From Opitutia bacterium ISCC 52 (GTDB taxonomy: Bacteria; Verrucomicrobiota; Verrucomicrobiia; Opitutales; UBA2995), in assembly GCA_014529675.2 (NCBI GenBank), contig CP076040.1:1364001-1428000 (forward strand): DNA of 64,000 bases, in the 5' to 3' direction. The notes beneath the pieces were generated by a model. That model did not search any database and had not been told where the DNA came from. It saw only the letters and a program-made list of their open reading frames with translations. The position numbers were made by a program, and so were the translations under genes. This document shows, piece by piece, positions 34,288-44,085 of the stretch (position 1 is its first letter; every line of letters begins with the position of its first letter).

Positions 34288-35483
34288 TAGATCTCCTTGA
34301 TTGCTTCCCTCATCGCTACCAATGTTTCATCAATATCCGCTTCTTGATGAGAGTAGGTGATGAACCACTGGTCGTTGGCAAAGATTCCCTTGGTATAGAG
34401 TTTGTTGAAAAGATTACGGTGGAGTTCTTCTGCTTTTTCTCTAGCAGGGCTGAAGTCGATGACCGCTCCCTGATCGACGCCGATCGTTGTGGCTGGAAAG
34501 TCGGTCTCTTTGAAAATGGATTCGAATCCCTGTCGAAGCATTTTCCCCATTGATTGGATATGAGCATGCACCAGTTCTGATTCAAAGATATCCATGGTGG
34601 CACAAGCCGCTGCAAGGGAGAGGGTTTCTCCTGCATAGGTAGTGGTGATGATCGTCTGGTCCAGTGTGTTCATCCATTCATTTGTGCCAGCGTATGCGGA
34701 TAGCGGGTACCCATTTGCAATTCCCTTGGCATAAGCGGCCATGTCGGGAGTCACGCCAAAGAATTCAACTCCACCCGCTTTGCCCAAACGAAAACCGGTA
34801 AGGACTTCATCGAAGATCAATGCGGTGCCATGTTCGGTGCACCTCTTTCTAAGATGTTCGATGAAAGATGGGTCGGGATTTAAATGCCATTCATGTGGAA
34901 CGGTGATTGCAGCAGCCAAGTCAGGGCCATGGTCCTTAAACACCCGGTCAATGGCTTCTATGTCGCCATAGCCGATTTCGTGTACAAATTGCTTTAAGGT
35001 TTCAGGGACTCCCGGTTTAGGCCACTGAAAGGCAAACCAGTCATGGTAGCCATGGTATCCGATGGTGAGGATATGGTCGCGCTGGGTTTTACTTCGAGCC
35101 AGGCGAACGCAGCAGGTGCAGGCATCTGCTCCCGTTTTCATGAATCGAATTTTATCGGCCCAGCCGAGCGTGTGAAGAATCTTCTCTGCGGCTTCCGCTT
35201 CCAGTGGACTAGACATGCTGAATAGCGTTCCCAGTTCCATCTGTTTACGAACCGCTTCATCGACCGCTTCATATTGGTATCCCAGAATGATGGGCCCCAA
35301 AGCCGCACGGTAGTCAATATACTCCCGCTCATCCAGATCCCACATGCGACAGCCTTTGGCCTTCTTAATGAAAGTGGGTCGCTCTTCTATTCCATCATGT
35401 CCGTAGCGCTTGGCATTGGTCTGCGAGGCCCAGGGGATAGTGCGCAGGGCTCGTTCGAGGTGTTGTTGGTTCTTTGAGGTCAC
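34284..35483 (-). CDS. Class III aminotransferase, glutamate-1-semialdehyde aminomutase-like
   Basis: A 399-residue PLP enzyme of fold type I. The features are YIDYRAALGPIILGYQYEAVDEAV, the cofactor-phosphate loop KTGADACTCCVRLARS, FDEVLTGFRLGKAGG with the PLP-ring Asp, and the Schiff-base lysine in YAKGIANGYPLSAYAG. This is the GSA-aminomutase-like branch, but the gene context (carbohydrate catabolism) and lack of heme genes suggest an amino-sugar or other keto substrate instead. Convergent with the isomerase; no obvious operon partner. Confidence 0.85.
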   Translation of the reverse strand: MTSKNQQHLERALRTIPWASQTNAKRYGHDGIEERPTFIKKAKGCRMWDLDEREYIDYRAALGPIILGYQYEAVDEAVRKQMELGTLFSMSSPLEAEAAEKILHTLGWADKIRFMKTGADACTCCVRLARSKTQRDHILTIGYHGYHDWFAFQWPKPGVPETLKQFVHEIGYGDIEAIDRVFKDHGPDLAAAITVPHEWHLNPDPSFIEHLRKRCTEHGTALIFDEVLTGFRLGKAGGVEFFGVTPDMAAYAKGIANGYPLSAYAGTNEWMNTLDQTIITTTYAGETLSLAAACATMDIFESELVHAHIQSMGKMLRQGFESIFKETDFPATTIGVDQGAVIDFSPAREKAEELHRNLFNKLYTKGIFANDQWFITYSHQEADIDETLVAMREAIKEIY

Positions 35484-35537
35484 TCGGAATTGATGCCGGA
35501 GCTTTGTTTCAAACTGACAACGGCGTATTTATAATTA

Positions 35538-35635
35538 GTTAACCACGAATGGACACAGATGAACACGAATTGCTAAAGGATAAAGTGACTGCGTTGTATA
35601 AGATTCGAGTCTATTCGTGTGCATTCGTGGTTAAC
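35538..35635. repeat. Inverted repeat with GTTAACCACGAATG arms
   Basis: GTTAACCACGAATG at 35538-35551 and its exact reverse complement ending at 35635 form the outer arms. Inner ACACGAAT and ATTCGTGT also pair; the left arm has about 10 extra bases (ACAGATGAAC region). The centre is unique. The TTAACCACGAATGGACAC motif resembles short repeats I recall from other genomes. It lies in the 165-bp spacer before the heparinase-like gene and could form a large transcript hairpin. Confidence 0.7.
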
Positions 35636-35648
35636 TCCTTTTTATAGT

Positions 35649-37652
35649 TTATAGTATCGAAACTCGTGGTTCTCGGGTTGTGGTTTTTATTTCAGCCGCG
35701 AAGTTGCCTGTGGCTAAATTCCAGGTATTACCGGATTGTTGGAGCTGGATAGTCGGGGCGGGTGACTTGGCGCCCTCGGTGGCGACCATTACGGTTAAGA
35801 TGTGGTGAGTTACGGCTTCCTTTGAGTGGACTTCAATACAGGGGAAGTGACCGACTTCGGTATCAATCTCGAGTTTGGCTTCTCTTGGAGCTGCTTCGTT
35901 ATCCGAGGCGACTAGACCATGAAGTTGGGCGTTCGGACGTGAAATGGTGAATCGTTGTCCTTGGGCACTCACAACACCATTGCCATCCGCATTGTCAGGA
36001 TAGAAACGAGCGTCGACCGTTTGTGGGCGATACCGAAATCGTACCTGATCCATCACTACAAGCACATCGGGCTTTGCGAAGAGGACCGTGCGAAGCACTT
36101 GATGGGCGTGATAATTGTCGAGTATGTACGAGGCACTGGCATCACTGGTCCACCAGACATGGTCGCCATGGTCTTCGTATTGAAGAATGTTTGCATAGGC
36201 TTTGCTGTCGTTGGTGCCTTCCATGCCATCGAGGTAAGGATGCCCTTTACCATCTAAAAGCACGGCGTTATGCGCTCGAGTAAATCTCATTTTCCAGCCT
36301 TCATGCCGCCGGTCGTAGGCAGCACCTACATGGTCATTCAAAAGACGTTCGCCGTAATTCTTCCACATGACATGATTGCGATCGGCATGCTCATGATTGG
36401 CAGGTCCTCCGCTCTTAAAGGCAACGATGGAATCTTTGGCTTCCCATCCACTGCGGCAGATGACCCAGTTCAGATCGTTAAGAACGTTGAGTATCTTTTT
36501 GCCAGGTGGCTTGGAAGCTGCTTTGGGATCATACCAGAGTATGTCGAAAATCCAGACAGGATCGCCGGCATGGGTCGCCGCATAGCCAGCAAGCGGATTG
36601 CCGCTATATTGGCCAGCCAATGTAACGGCACCTGGGTTTACACTGCCACGTGAATCGCTGAAGTTGACGACGTCAGGCGTGCCATCGGCTTTTTTTCCGA
36701 ATTGCATGTACATGATGTAATCTAGCATGCCATCCAAGTTCACATGCTCACCCCAGTCGATGTCACCAACGAGCTGACTATGCGCATGAATAAACGGCAT
36801 GGTCGTACGCATGGAATAAGAGAGGTAGCTGATGCCTTCGAAAAAGGAGCCGTCCGGACTAAAAAGGTCCAGAAACCGTTCGGTGCTCTTGACCGCGGTT
36901 TCCAGCCAAAGCTCAGCGCGATCATCGATGCCTTGCAAGGCGAGCGCGCCCAGGCCTAACGCTCCTGCAGGTGCTGCTCTCAAATTGTTGGCGCCAAGTA
37001 TCATGGGCCATCGGTCCATATTGATGTCATAGTAGCCAGCATGCTGTTCATCAAAATCCCAGCCTTTCACCGTCTCTGGATGATCCATGTCGTAAACGGT
37101 GTTGTAACAGGGAGCGCAGCCTTTGTCGGCGATCGCTTTCATCAAGCGCTTGTCTAGGTCTTCACTGATCTTGTCCCCCAGTACTTCCCGCGCGATCAGC
37201 AGGTGAACCGCGGTAAAGGATGCCCGTTGGATGCCGACGATTTCCGTTCCGCCATCACGAAAGTAATCCCAGTAGGGACGAGCTATCATGACTTCAATAC
37301 CATCCAATATCGATTGCTCACGTTCTTTGTTTGGGTTCACCAGATACACGGCCAGGCTATCGTCCATGGCGCGCATGGCGGTCATCAGGTCACGAATGAT
37401 TTCGCCCGTCTCGCTGAACTTGGCCATTGCTTCATTCAGAACGGAGGGATCATTAGCGGCCCATTTGTCAAACAGCGGTTTTAACAAAGGCGTCTTGGCG
37501 TTGGCACGGATACGCGGAAGGTCTGACTCTTTGAAAAAGAGGCGGATACGTCCGTTCGATTTATGATGATTGGCCGAGAGTTTCGTTAGGGGTGATAATC
37601 CGGCTAGTAGAGCGGTTGTACCGCCGATGCGAAGCAGTTCACGTCTGGTCAT
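35649..37652 (-). CDS. Tat-exported heparinase II/III-like protein
   Basis: A 667-residue protein. MTRRELLRIGGTTALLAGLSPLTKL is a twin-arginine-type signal, so it is likely folded before export. The middle is a helical toroid (to about 370). The C-terminal domain carries the heparinase II/III-like segment GGPANHEHADRNHVMWKNYGERLLNDH, with the His and Asp usually involved in binding, followed by a beta-sandwich. Such proteins are beta-eliminating lyases of uronate polysaccharides such as alginate, heparinoids or ulvan-like glycans; which one is unknown. A sodium symporter ends upstream 3 bp before its start, implying co-transcription. Confidence 0.78.
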   Translation of the reverse strand: MTRRELLRIGGTTALLAGLSPLTKLSANHHKSNGRIRLFFKESDLPRIRANAKTPLLKPLFDKWAANDPSVLNEAMAKFSETGEIIRDLMTAMRAMDDSLAVYLVNPNKEREQSILDGIEVMIARPYWDYFRDGGTEIVGIQRASFTAVHLLIAREVLGDKISEDLDKRLMKAIADKGCAPCYNTVYDMDHPETVKGWDFDEQHAGYYDINMDRWPMILGANNLRAAPAGALGLGALALQGIDDRAELWLETAVKSTERFLDLFSPDGSFFEGISYLSYSMRTTMPFIHAHSQLVGDIDWGEHVNLDGMLDYIMYMQFGKKADGTPDVVNFSDSRGSVNPGAVTLAGQYSGNPLAGYAATHAGDPVWIFDILWYDPKAASKPPGKKILNVLNDLNWVICRSGWEAKDSIVAFKSGGPANHEHADRNHVMWKNYGERLLNDHVGAAYDRRHEGWKMRFTRAHNAVLLDGKGHPYLDGMEGTNDSKAYANILQYEDHGDHVWWTSDASASYILDNYHAHQVLRTVLFAKPDVLVVMDQVRFRYRPQTVDARFYPDNADGNGVVSAQGQRFTISRPNAQLHGLVASDNEAAPREAKLEIDTEVGHFPCIEVHSKEAVTHHILTVMVATEGAKSPAPTIQLQQSGNTWNLATGNFAAEIKTTTREPRVSIL

Positions 37653-37655
37653 GAT

Positions 37656-39530
37656 TTAAGTATCTATATGAGTGGTGGTAGAAATGTGATGTCTCATTGC
37701 ATAGAGACGCACCGATTTTAAAATGAGTAATCCGATGCCTACAGCGAGTGCTCCGACTATTCCGTTGAGCCATCCACCGTCGGTAAAGGTGGGAATGGTA
37801 AGGACCAGAAGTACCGCTCCCAGACCGATGGAAAGTATGCCCATGATCTGGTAAGCTTTAAGACCTTCTGGACCAACTTTGTGATCCTCGTCGGCATGGG
37901 CGGGTGTTTTGAGATCCTGTTCAAAAGATTCGACACGGTCTTTAAATGAGCCTTCTCGTCGGTTTAAAAATGCTGATCCAACAAACACGATCGTGCAGGC
38001 GAAGAGTCCGAGCAAGGCATTGAGTTCGTAGCGAGTAAGATCGAATCCGAACCAACTGGCATTCATGTCGGAGAACAATATATTCATCACTGTGACTGAT
38101 TTTCCGGACTGGATCGCTGCGGCTACGCCAATGCCTAAAACGGATGCTACGCCAACTCCCACTGAAGCGATTGCTGACCACCAAGGTGTGCGCGTAAATA
38201 GGATTCCAAGAAAGACTGGAACGAAGAGAGTGATTTTGTAGAGAGATTCGGCCTTCATATAAACGTCGAAGGCTCCGCCGTATTTTTGAATGTTAAAGGC
38301 AATCCAAATGGCTATGACTCCGAGCGAAGCTACGACGAACTTACCGACCCACAGTTGGTTTTTTTCTGTGGGTGTGTGATTGCGGACTTTCTCTGAGATG
38401 GGCACAAAAACATCTTTGGTTAATACTGCGCCTAACCAATTAAACGTCGTATCGGTAGAACTCATGGTGGCAGCGAAAATGGCCGCTGTTAGAAGGCCCA
38501 ACATGCCATGAGGCAGAATAGCCAAAGCTAGAGTAACAAAGGATGCCTCTTCAGGTTTTGCCAAGTTCGGCCACAGTTCTCCAATATTCGGGAAGAGAAT
38601 GGGTGTTACCAGGATAGGAATGATCCACAGCATCGGCATGATCATGGAAAGACCACCGGCCCAATAGGCCATTTTCTTGGTGTCACGCTCGTCGGCGACG
38701 CTGTAGTAGCGTTGAGCAATGTGCCAATTCACATTATAGCCAAAGACAATGTAGATGAACCAGGTAGGCCAAAAGAGCAGGGGCTTCCCATCGAGGTTGA
38801 TACCGAAATAACCTTCGGGCGCTTCACTGAATAATCGTGTGATTCCTTCAAACGGGTTTCCTCCACCCAAGTGAGAATAGGCCAAGGGGGTCATGATCAA
38901 TGTGATCAGCAGTACGATGATGAATTGCACTGCATCCGTAACCATGACGGCCCACAAGCCGCCCAAGGTTGTGTAGGCGACTATGACCAGGCCTGTTACC
39001 AGCATCGTCAGTTGAAATCCACTGCAGGTGATGGGGCCCAGGCTATATATGGTTTCACTGATCCCCATCGCGGTAGAGATGAAGATACAGAGGGTATAAA
39101 TCATGATTCCTAGCACAAGTGTGTTGGGCACGACTGCTAGGAGGGTGTAAAAGTAAGTGGTGCTTTGTGAGTAGCGCCTGGTCAGAAACTGCAATGGAGT
39201 ATCGAGACGTGTGCGACGCCACCGAGGACCAAAGACCCATGCGCCGATCAGGTAAGCCGGCAGGGCCATGCTAAACAGGAGTAGGGCGCCTCCGCCATTG
39301 CCGTACGCGATGCCGGCAGCTCCCACGAACATAAAGGCCGAGAAACCGGAAATAAAAAGCGAAAGCATCGACAAACGCCAGGGAATGCTGCCACCTCCTT
39401 TGAAATAGTCGGCCGTACCCTTATTAAACCGAGCTACGTAAAAGCCCACCCCAAGAACGGCCAGCATGTATAAGCCGAGCACAGTAAAATCGAGGCCGTT
39501 GAGAAAAGTCAGTTCGGGCATTGTGTCCAC
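37656..39530 (-). CDS. Sodium/solute symporter (SSS family)
   Basis: A 624-residue membrane protein with about fourteen hydrophobic segments. ADYFKGGGSIPWRLSMLSLFISGFSAFMFVG is the SSS first-helix pair, and YTTLGGLWAVMVTDAVQF is the sodium-symporter signature region. The C-terminal 100 residues contain a cytoplasmic stretch followed by two more membrane segments. It precedes the heparinase-like gene by 3 bp in the same operon and probably imports the unsaturated sugar or uronate made by that lyase. Confidence 0.86.
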   Translation of the reverse strand: MDTMPELTFLNGLDFTVLGLYMLAVLGVGFYVARFNKGTADYFKGGGSIPWRLSMLSLFISGFSAFMFVGAAGIAYGNGGGALLLFSMALPAYLIGAWVFGPRWRRTRLDTPLQFLTRRYSQSTTYFYTLLAVVPNTLVLGIMIYTLCIFISTAMGISETIYSLGPITCSGFQLTMLVTGLVIVAYTTLGGLWAVMVTDAVQFIIVLLITLIMTPLAYSHLGGGNPFEGITRLFSEAPEGYFGINLDGKPLLFWPTWFIYIVFGYNVNWHIAQRYYSVADERDTKKMAYWAGGLSMIMPMLWIIPILVTPILFPNIGELWPNLAKPEEASFVTLALAILPHGMLGLLTAAIFAATMSSTDTTFNWLGAVLTKDVFVPISEKVRNHTPTEKNQLWVGKFVVASLGVIAIWIAFNIQKYGGAFDVYMKAESLYKITLFVPVFLGILFTRTPWWSAIASVGVGVASVLGIGVAAAIQSGKSVTVMNILFSDMNASWFGFDLTRYELNALLGLFACTIVFVGSAFLNRREGSFKDRVESFEQDLKTPAHADEDHKVGPEGLKAYQIMGILSIGLGAVLLVLTIPTFTDGGWLNGIVGALAVGIGLLILKSVRLYAMRHHISTTTHIDT

Positions 39531-39590
39531 TCCTTATAGAAGCGGAAGGGCTTGGGGCGGGGGACCTTCCCGGGAGTTTATGGTAAAGCC

Positions 39591-39998
39591 TTAATTTTCT
39601 TCAGGAGGAGAGAAGGGGAAAGGCTCTTCGTTTAGAAGACTATCAATCGCTTTGTTGAATCGCTCTCTTGCCAGGTTGGTTCCTGCGTAGGTTAGATGAT
39701 TATCGTCCAGATAGTAGACCTTTCTACCTCGACCTGTTACAACCATCTCCTCCTGTAAAAAGAGGTCTGCGATAGGAAGATAGTAGTATTGGGATCTTGA
39801 ATCGATATACTCCGAAATACTCGAACGTACGTGATCCCCTCGTTCCTTATAGTAGCTTGGCCACAGGATAGAACCATCCTCTTCGGGGTGCTTATTTAGG
39901 AAACTGAAGAACTCCAGGAAATTTCGGTTTCCCACACGGGGTAATGATGGAGCAGATTCTACCAGAACTACCACTATATTTCTCAACACAGATTTCAT
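39591..39998 (-). pseudogene. Fragment: C-terminal part of an SGNH/acyltransferase-3 protein
   Basis: The 135 codons match only the end of an OafA/YrhL-type acyltransferase with a C-terminal SGNH hydrolase domain: RNIVVVLVESAPSLP as a central strand, and YLDDNHLTYAGTNLARERF holding the catalytic Asp-x-x-His. The N-terminal membrane domain and the SGNH nucleophile part are missing, and stop codons precede the ATG in frame (TGA seven codons upstream). Full-length relatives have about 600 residues. It is most likely a remnant left by a deletion and is not expected to be active. Confidence 0.65.
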
Positions 39999-40147
39999 TT
40001 CGATATCAACTATGTGGAATAGTCACTAACTTGTTTTTTGTGGGTCTGTCATAATTGTGCTTCGGTTTGCAATGATTCCGTGGATGAAGATGAACTCTTG
40101 CACGATGGCTTGCCACTGCAAGCTCTGCAAATGGAAATCGTGATATA

Positions 40148-41731
40148 TTAGGTAAAGGTCACTTTCAATCTGGTCGTCTTGTCGACGGTTGTCTGACTTC
40201 GGATATAGTTGCTTGTACCTACTAAAAACTGCTCAAATGGTTCACTCTTCCCTTGTATTTTAAGATCTTGTACGGTTGCCCGTTCTGGGAGTAGAAGGTG
40301 AAGCTGAACATCGGACTGAGCTGTTTCGATCTCGAGATTGATGCCGTTGGCAGTTTCTTCGTACTGGTAAGCGAACTGGGCGCCCGAAGCTTTGTAGCCC
40401 ATAGAGCATTTGGCGGAGGTCACGCCTGCGGCGGACCAACGCGGACAGAGACGAACGGTGTCGAGCATGCGGCCTTGGTCCTGTATGCCGACCAAACCTT
40501 CCATGAAGCCATGAAGCATTGAGGAAGAACCCCAGCCATCGGTCGGCATTGCGTCGGGGCTGGTACTATTATCGATAGAGGATGCTGTACCATCTGGGAA
40601 ATACCAGAGGAACGTTTCGTCCTTCTCTTTGATCATGGAGTAATACTGGCGCAACGTTTCGACGCCGATTTCTTCGAATCCATTTTCCAAATACGCACGG
40701 GCAAGTTCGCCACCGACCAAAGGCATAATACCTCCATTGCAATAGGCTCCAGGGACCATTTTTTCTTCGCCGAACGCACCGTTTGGAAAGCCGGGATGGA
40801 TGGAGAACCACTCGGCGAAAGATCCGGTGGATGATTTACGGTTTTGATATTCCTGGAGGATGGATTGTGCCTGATCCAAGCTCGTGACACCGCGATTGAT
40901 ATTCATGGGATTGGAGAAGCTTAGTTGACTCGCTTCATCCAGACCCGGAATATCCATCTCTGTGATCTTGACGAAGTGAGTGTAGAATTCGCCATTCCAG
41001 CAGAGTTTATTCATGCGATCTTTGAGACCTTCCGCGAATTGCTGCCAGTGGGTTGCTTTATCTCTGTTATCGAAACGGGAGAAAAGACGAGCTAACAAAT
41101 GGCATGCCTCATAGTAGCCGCTGTTGTCCCCATGCATGATGCCCCAGAAGGTATTGTCATCGATTTGGAATTGAAGCCAATCGTGTTTGCCTGCGGTATA
41201 AGCAAAATCCCATGAATCAATGGTGTAGGCTCGTTTGACGAGCTGATGCTTCTCATCCCATCGACACGGATGGGTAAAGACATAATTGAGGGCCGCTTCC
41301 AGTGAAGGAAGGAGTCCTTGGACCCAGGCATCATCTCCCGTCGTTTGCCAGGCGAGGTAGGCTGCTTTGACGTAACGATATTCAACATCGGCCTCAACCG
41401 GTACGCGCACGTATTTGACCCAGTTCTCCCTCTCGGTAGGGGCTGCTAAGGGTTGGTCGGTGAAAAAATCAAAAATTCGTCCGTTCTTTGCCTGAGTCTC
41501 TGCAAAATGGGTGACCGCGGAGGTCATATCTTGCTCAAAGTGACGAGCTCCACGAATGATATCGCTGTGATCCCGCAACCAGATGGCGGGACAATCTGGA
41601 GACCGGTATCCATGAACGGGTACGCCGTCGATCACCATGTCCATGGTGTCTTCTTTGAGGAACGCTTCTATGCGGGGGTAAAATTCATCGAATTCTGGAC
41701 GACCGGTGGAGATGTGGGTAAGCTTAGACAT
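40148..41731 (-). CDS. Six-hairpin glycosidase-like protein
   Basis: About 527 residues from MSKLTHISTGRPEFDEFY; a longer frame to 41800 is improbable. An (alpha/alpha)6-barrel style protein: PAIWLRDHSDIIRGAR, VKYVRVPVEADVEYRYVKAAYLAW, YTIDSWDFAYTAGKHDW, GDNSGYYEACHLLARLF, GAYCNGGIMPLVGGELARAYLE. The recurrent Trp, Asp and Glu clusters suit a glycoside hydrolase or debranching-type enzyme, with a small beta domain at the end. No signal peptide is visible, so it acts in the cytoplasm. It is divergent from a symporter at 41905, its likely supplier. Confidence 0.72.
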   Translation of the reverse strand: MSKLTHISTGRPEFDEFYPRIEAFLKEDTMDMVIDGVPVHGYRSPDCPAIWLRDHSDIIRGARHFEQDMTSAVTHFAETQAKNGRIFDFFTDQPLAAPTERENWVKYVRVPVEADVEYRYVKAAYLAWQTTGDDAWVQGLLPSLEAALNYVFTHPCRWDEKHQLVKRAYTIDSWDFAYTAGKHDWLQFQIDDNTFWGIMHGDNSGYYEACHLLARLFSRFDNRDKATHWQQFAEGLKDRMNKLCWNGEFYTHFVKITEMDIPGLDEASQLSFSNPMNINRGVTSLDQAQSILQEYQNRKSSTGSFAEWFSIHPGFPNGAFGEEKMVPGAYCNGGIMPLVGGELARAYLENGFEEIGVETLRQYYSMIKEKDETFLWYFPDGTASSIDNSTSPDAMPTDGWGSSSMLHGFMEGLVGIQDQGRMLDTVRLCPRWSAAGVTSAKCSMGYKASGAQFAYQYEETANGINLEIETAQSDVQLHLLLPERATVQDLKIQGKSEPFEQFLVGTSNYIRSQTTVDKTTRLKVTFT

Positions 41732-41835
41732 GTTAGCTGAATGACCTATATAAATTGTAACATTAGAGTGGCAGGATAGAGTAGTGGGTCGATTCTGCAA
41801 AGGAGTTTACGGTATATCGAGACAGACGTTCCGGT

Positions 41836-41858
41836 TGGATAATGGGCATTGCATTATT
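41836..41858. promoter_or_regulatory. Palindrome in the divergent promoter region
   Basis: ATAATG at 41839-41844 is inverted as CATTAT at 41852-41857 across a 7-nt spacer, in the 173-bp region between the divergent glycosidase-like gene and the symporter. A possible binding site for the LacI regulator encoded beyond the symporter, though it lacks the usual central CG. Confidence 0.3.
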
Positions 41859-41904
41859 CCTTATCAAACTGTTCGGTTATCTATCACCTTACCCCGTTTG
41901 CTGA

Positions 41905-44013
41905 ATGGAACTATTTGGACTGCATATTCTCGATATCATTGTATTGATTCTCTACTTGGGGATTATCCTCTGGTTAGGCAAAAAGGCGGGCGAAAATAAC
42001 CAAGACACGGATGACTACTTTTTGGCGGGTCGTTCATTAGGTAAGTTCTACCAGTTTTTCCTAAACTTTGGATCCTCGACCAATTCAGATCAGGCAGTTG
42101 CTGTAACCCGTGAAACGTACCGACAAGGCGCGGGAGGGATGTGGATCCAGTTCCTGGTGCTATTTATTACTCCCTTTTATTGGTTTACGACACTCTTCTT
42201 TCGTCGGACACGCGTGACCACACTGGGTGATTTCTTTACCGAACGATTTCAGAGCCCTTTGCTGGGAGGTAGCTTTGCCGGATTTACTCTGATTATGGCC
42301 TTTATTGGTGGAGGATTGGGCTATATGGTGGCTGGTAAGACGATGATGGCATTGACGCCAAAGCCGTTTGAGGCGCTTTCCCACGAGCAGCAGGTAACCG
42401 TAGAGGAATTTGAGGAGTATCAATCACTTTCCAAAGTCTCATTTTCGGATAGGACGGTTGAGCAGGAAGCTCGCTATGATGTACTCTACCAAAAGAATGT
42501 AAAGGGTGAGCTGAAGTCGTTCTATTCCTACACGAATCCCGTTGTTTTTTATATTTTCTACGGGTTGGTGGTCGCGATCTATACCATTATGGGCGGATTT
42601 CGGGCGGCAGCTATTACCGATGCGATTCAAGGTTTTCTGATCATTATATTTTCTGTACTGCTCATTCCATTGGGGTTAAATAAACTAGGTGGCTTTAGCG
42701 GGCTGCATGCGGCAGTCCCGGAATTTAATTTTGAACTGTTTGGTTCGGTTACGCTGAGCGAGTATGCCTGGTATACCATCATGGCCATGTTCTTCTCAAA
42801 TTTGGTGGCGATCGTTGCCGTGGCTCAGAACATGCAAGTGGCCGGTTCGGCTACTACAGAGCAGGTTGCCCGCTTTGGAATGATCGGAGGTATGTTTTTC
42901 AAACGTTTCCTCATGCTATTCTGGGTATTGGCCGGATTGATTGCTTTAGGGCTTTATGCCGGCAAGATTCATGATCCCGATCTAGTGTGGGGAGTGATGA
43001 GCCGTGACTTACTGTTGCCAGGGGCAGTGGGGCTAATGTTGGTCGGGATTCTGGCAGCCAATATGTCTACTTTGGATGCTGGATCCGTCTCCAATTCCGC
43101 GCTTTTTATTCGTAATATTTATCAGCCATTGAAACCGGGGTTGTCCGAAGCGCACTACCTGACAGTTGGTCGAATCACTATCGCTGTCACTCTGCTCGGT
43201 GGTATCGGCGCAGCCGTCTATATCGATAATCTTCTCGATATCTTTAAATACTTGATCACTATTCCCGCCATTTTTGGAGCTCCTATTTGGTTGGGATATA
43301 TTTGGCGGGGATTGACGCGGAAAGCGGTCATGATTGAGGTGGTAGTCTGCTTTACCATCTTGGCGGTTATTCCGAATGTATTTCAGAGCTGGAATTGGGC
43401 CCGAACCCATGAAGCATTTCTTGTCCAGACAGATGGATATGCCGAAGGATATAAGACTCCTGCAACGGCCGTGGATGTGACCGCAGGACGTGCAGCCGAA
43501 GTGGGCGACACCATCATGAAGGAAATTCGCGTGGAGCCTAGAGGTATCTTTTTTGAGAGTGTAGCCCGTGTTAATCCTGAGGACCCGAATTCACCTCTCA
43601 TGGGCTTTGGTCGCTTTGAGGCTGAGGTCTGGGTCATGAGTTGGTTAGGAATCGATTTTACATCCTGGAAGAAATCTCAACTCGTAGCGGTTCGTTTCTT
43701 CTTCAGTGCCTTCTTTCCTTTTGTGATTCTGTTCCTGGTATCCTTTTTTACGAAACCGGCAGATAGAAAGCACCTGGATTATTTCTTTGGAAAAATCTAC
43801 ACTCCGATTCAGAAAACGCCTGAAGAGGAAGCCGCGGCGATTGCACGGGTGGCCGAAAATCCAGAGCTCATAGCGCATAGAAAGATGTTCCCTAACAGTA
43901 ATTGGGAGATTGCGAAACCAACCAAGCTCGACGTAGTGGGGTTTGGTGGCAGTTGGCTCGTGGTAGGCTTTGTGGTCTTCCTGCTATGGTGGATGGTGAA
44001 TTTGGGTGGGTAG
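41905..44013 (+). CDS. Sodium/solute symporter (SSS family), long variant
   Basis: A 702-residue transporter. The N-terminus reads LDIIVLILYLGIILWLGKKAG and DDYFLAGRSLGKFYQFFLNFGSSTNSDQAV; the signature region is YTIMGGFRAAAITDAIQGF. Two hydrophilic insertions (about 150-200 and 510-560) and a C-terminal extra helix make it longer than usual. It probably imports an oligosaccharide or sugar acid for the divergently transcribed six-hairpin enzyme. A LacI gene converges on it downstream. Confidence 0.86.
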   Translation: MELFGLHILDIIVLILYLGIILWLGKKAGENNQDTDDYFLAGRSLGKFYQFFLNFGSSTNSDQAVAVTRETYRQGAGGMWIQFLVLFITPFYWFTTLFFRRTRVTTLGDFFTERFQSPLLGGSFAGFTLIMAFIGGGLGYMVAGKTMMALTPKPFEALSHEQQVTVEEFEEYQSLSKVSFSDRTVEQEARYDVLYQKNVKGELKSFYSYTNPVVFYIFYGLVVAIYTIMGGFRAAAITDAIQGFLIIIFSVLLIPLGLNKLGGFSGLHAAVPEFNFELFGSVTLSEYAWYTIMAMFFSNLVAIVAVAQNMQVAGSATTEQVARFGMIGGMFFKRFLMLFWVLAGLIALGLYAGKIHDPDLVWGVMSRDLLLPGAVGLMLVGILAANMSTLDAGSVSNSALFIRNIYQPLKPGLSEAHYLTVGRITIAVTLLGGIGAAVYIDNLLDIFKYLITIPAIFGAPIWLGYIWRGLTRKAVMIEVVVCFTILAVIPNVFQSWNWARTHEAFLVQTDGYAEGYKTPATAVDVTAGRAAEVGDTIMKEIRVEPRGIFFESVARVNPEDPNSPLMGFGRFEAEVWVMSWLGIDFTSWKKSQLVAVRFFFSAFFPFVILFLVSFFTKPADRKHLDYFFGKIYTPIQKTPEEEAAAIARVAENPELIAHRKMFPNSNWEIAKPTKLDVVGFGGSWLVVGFVVFLLWWMVNLGG

Positions 44014-44047
44014 GGCGTCTTCGTTTCTCCTACATCGATTTAAAAAG

Positions 44048-44074
44048 GGTAGGGCGACCTCGCCGAGAGCGCCG
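44048..44074. repeat. Copy of the GGTAGGGCGACCTCGCCGAG repeat
   Basis: A 27-bp copy that ends GAGAGCGCCG. It lies in the 72-bp spacer between the symporter and the convergent LacI gene. It agrees with the copy at 63098 over nearly its full length and with 1161 in the TCGCCGAGAGCGCCG core. Confidence 0.7.
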
Positions 44075-44085
44075 TTTCAAATACC

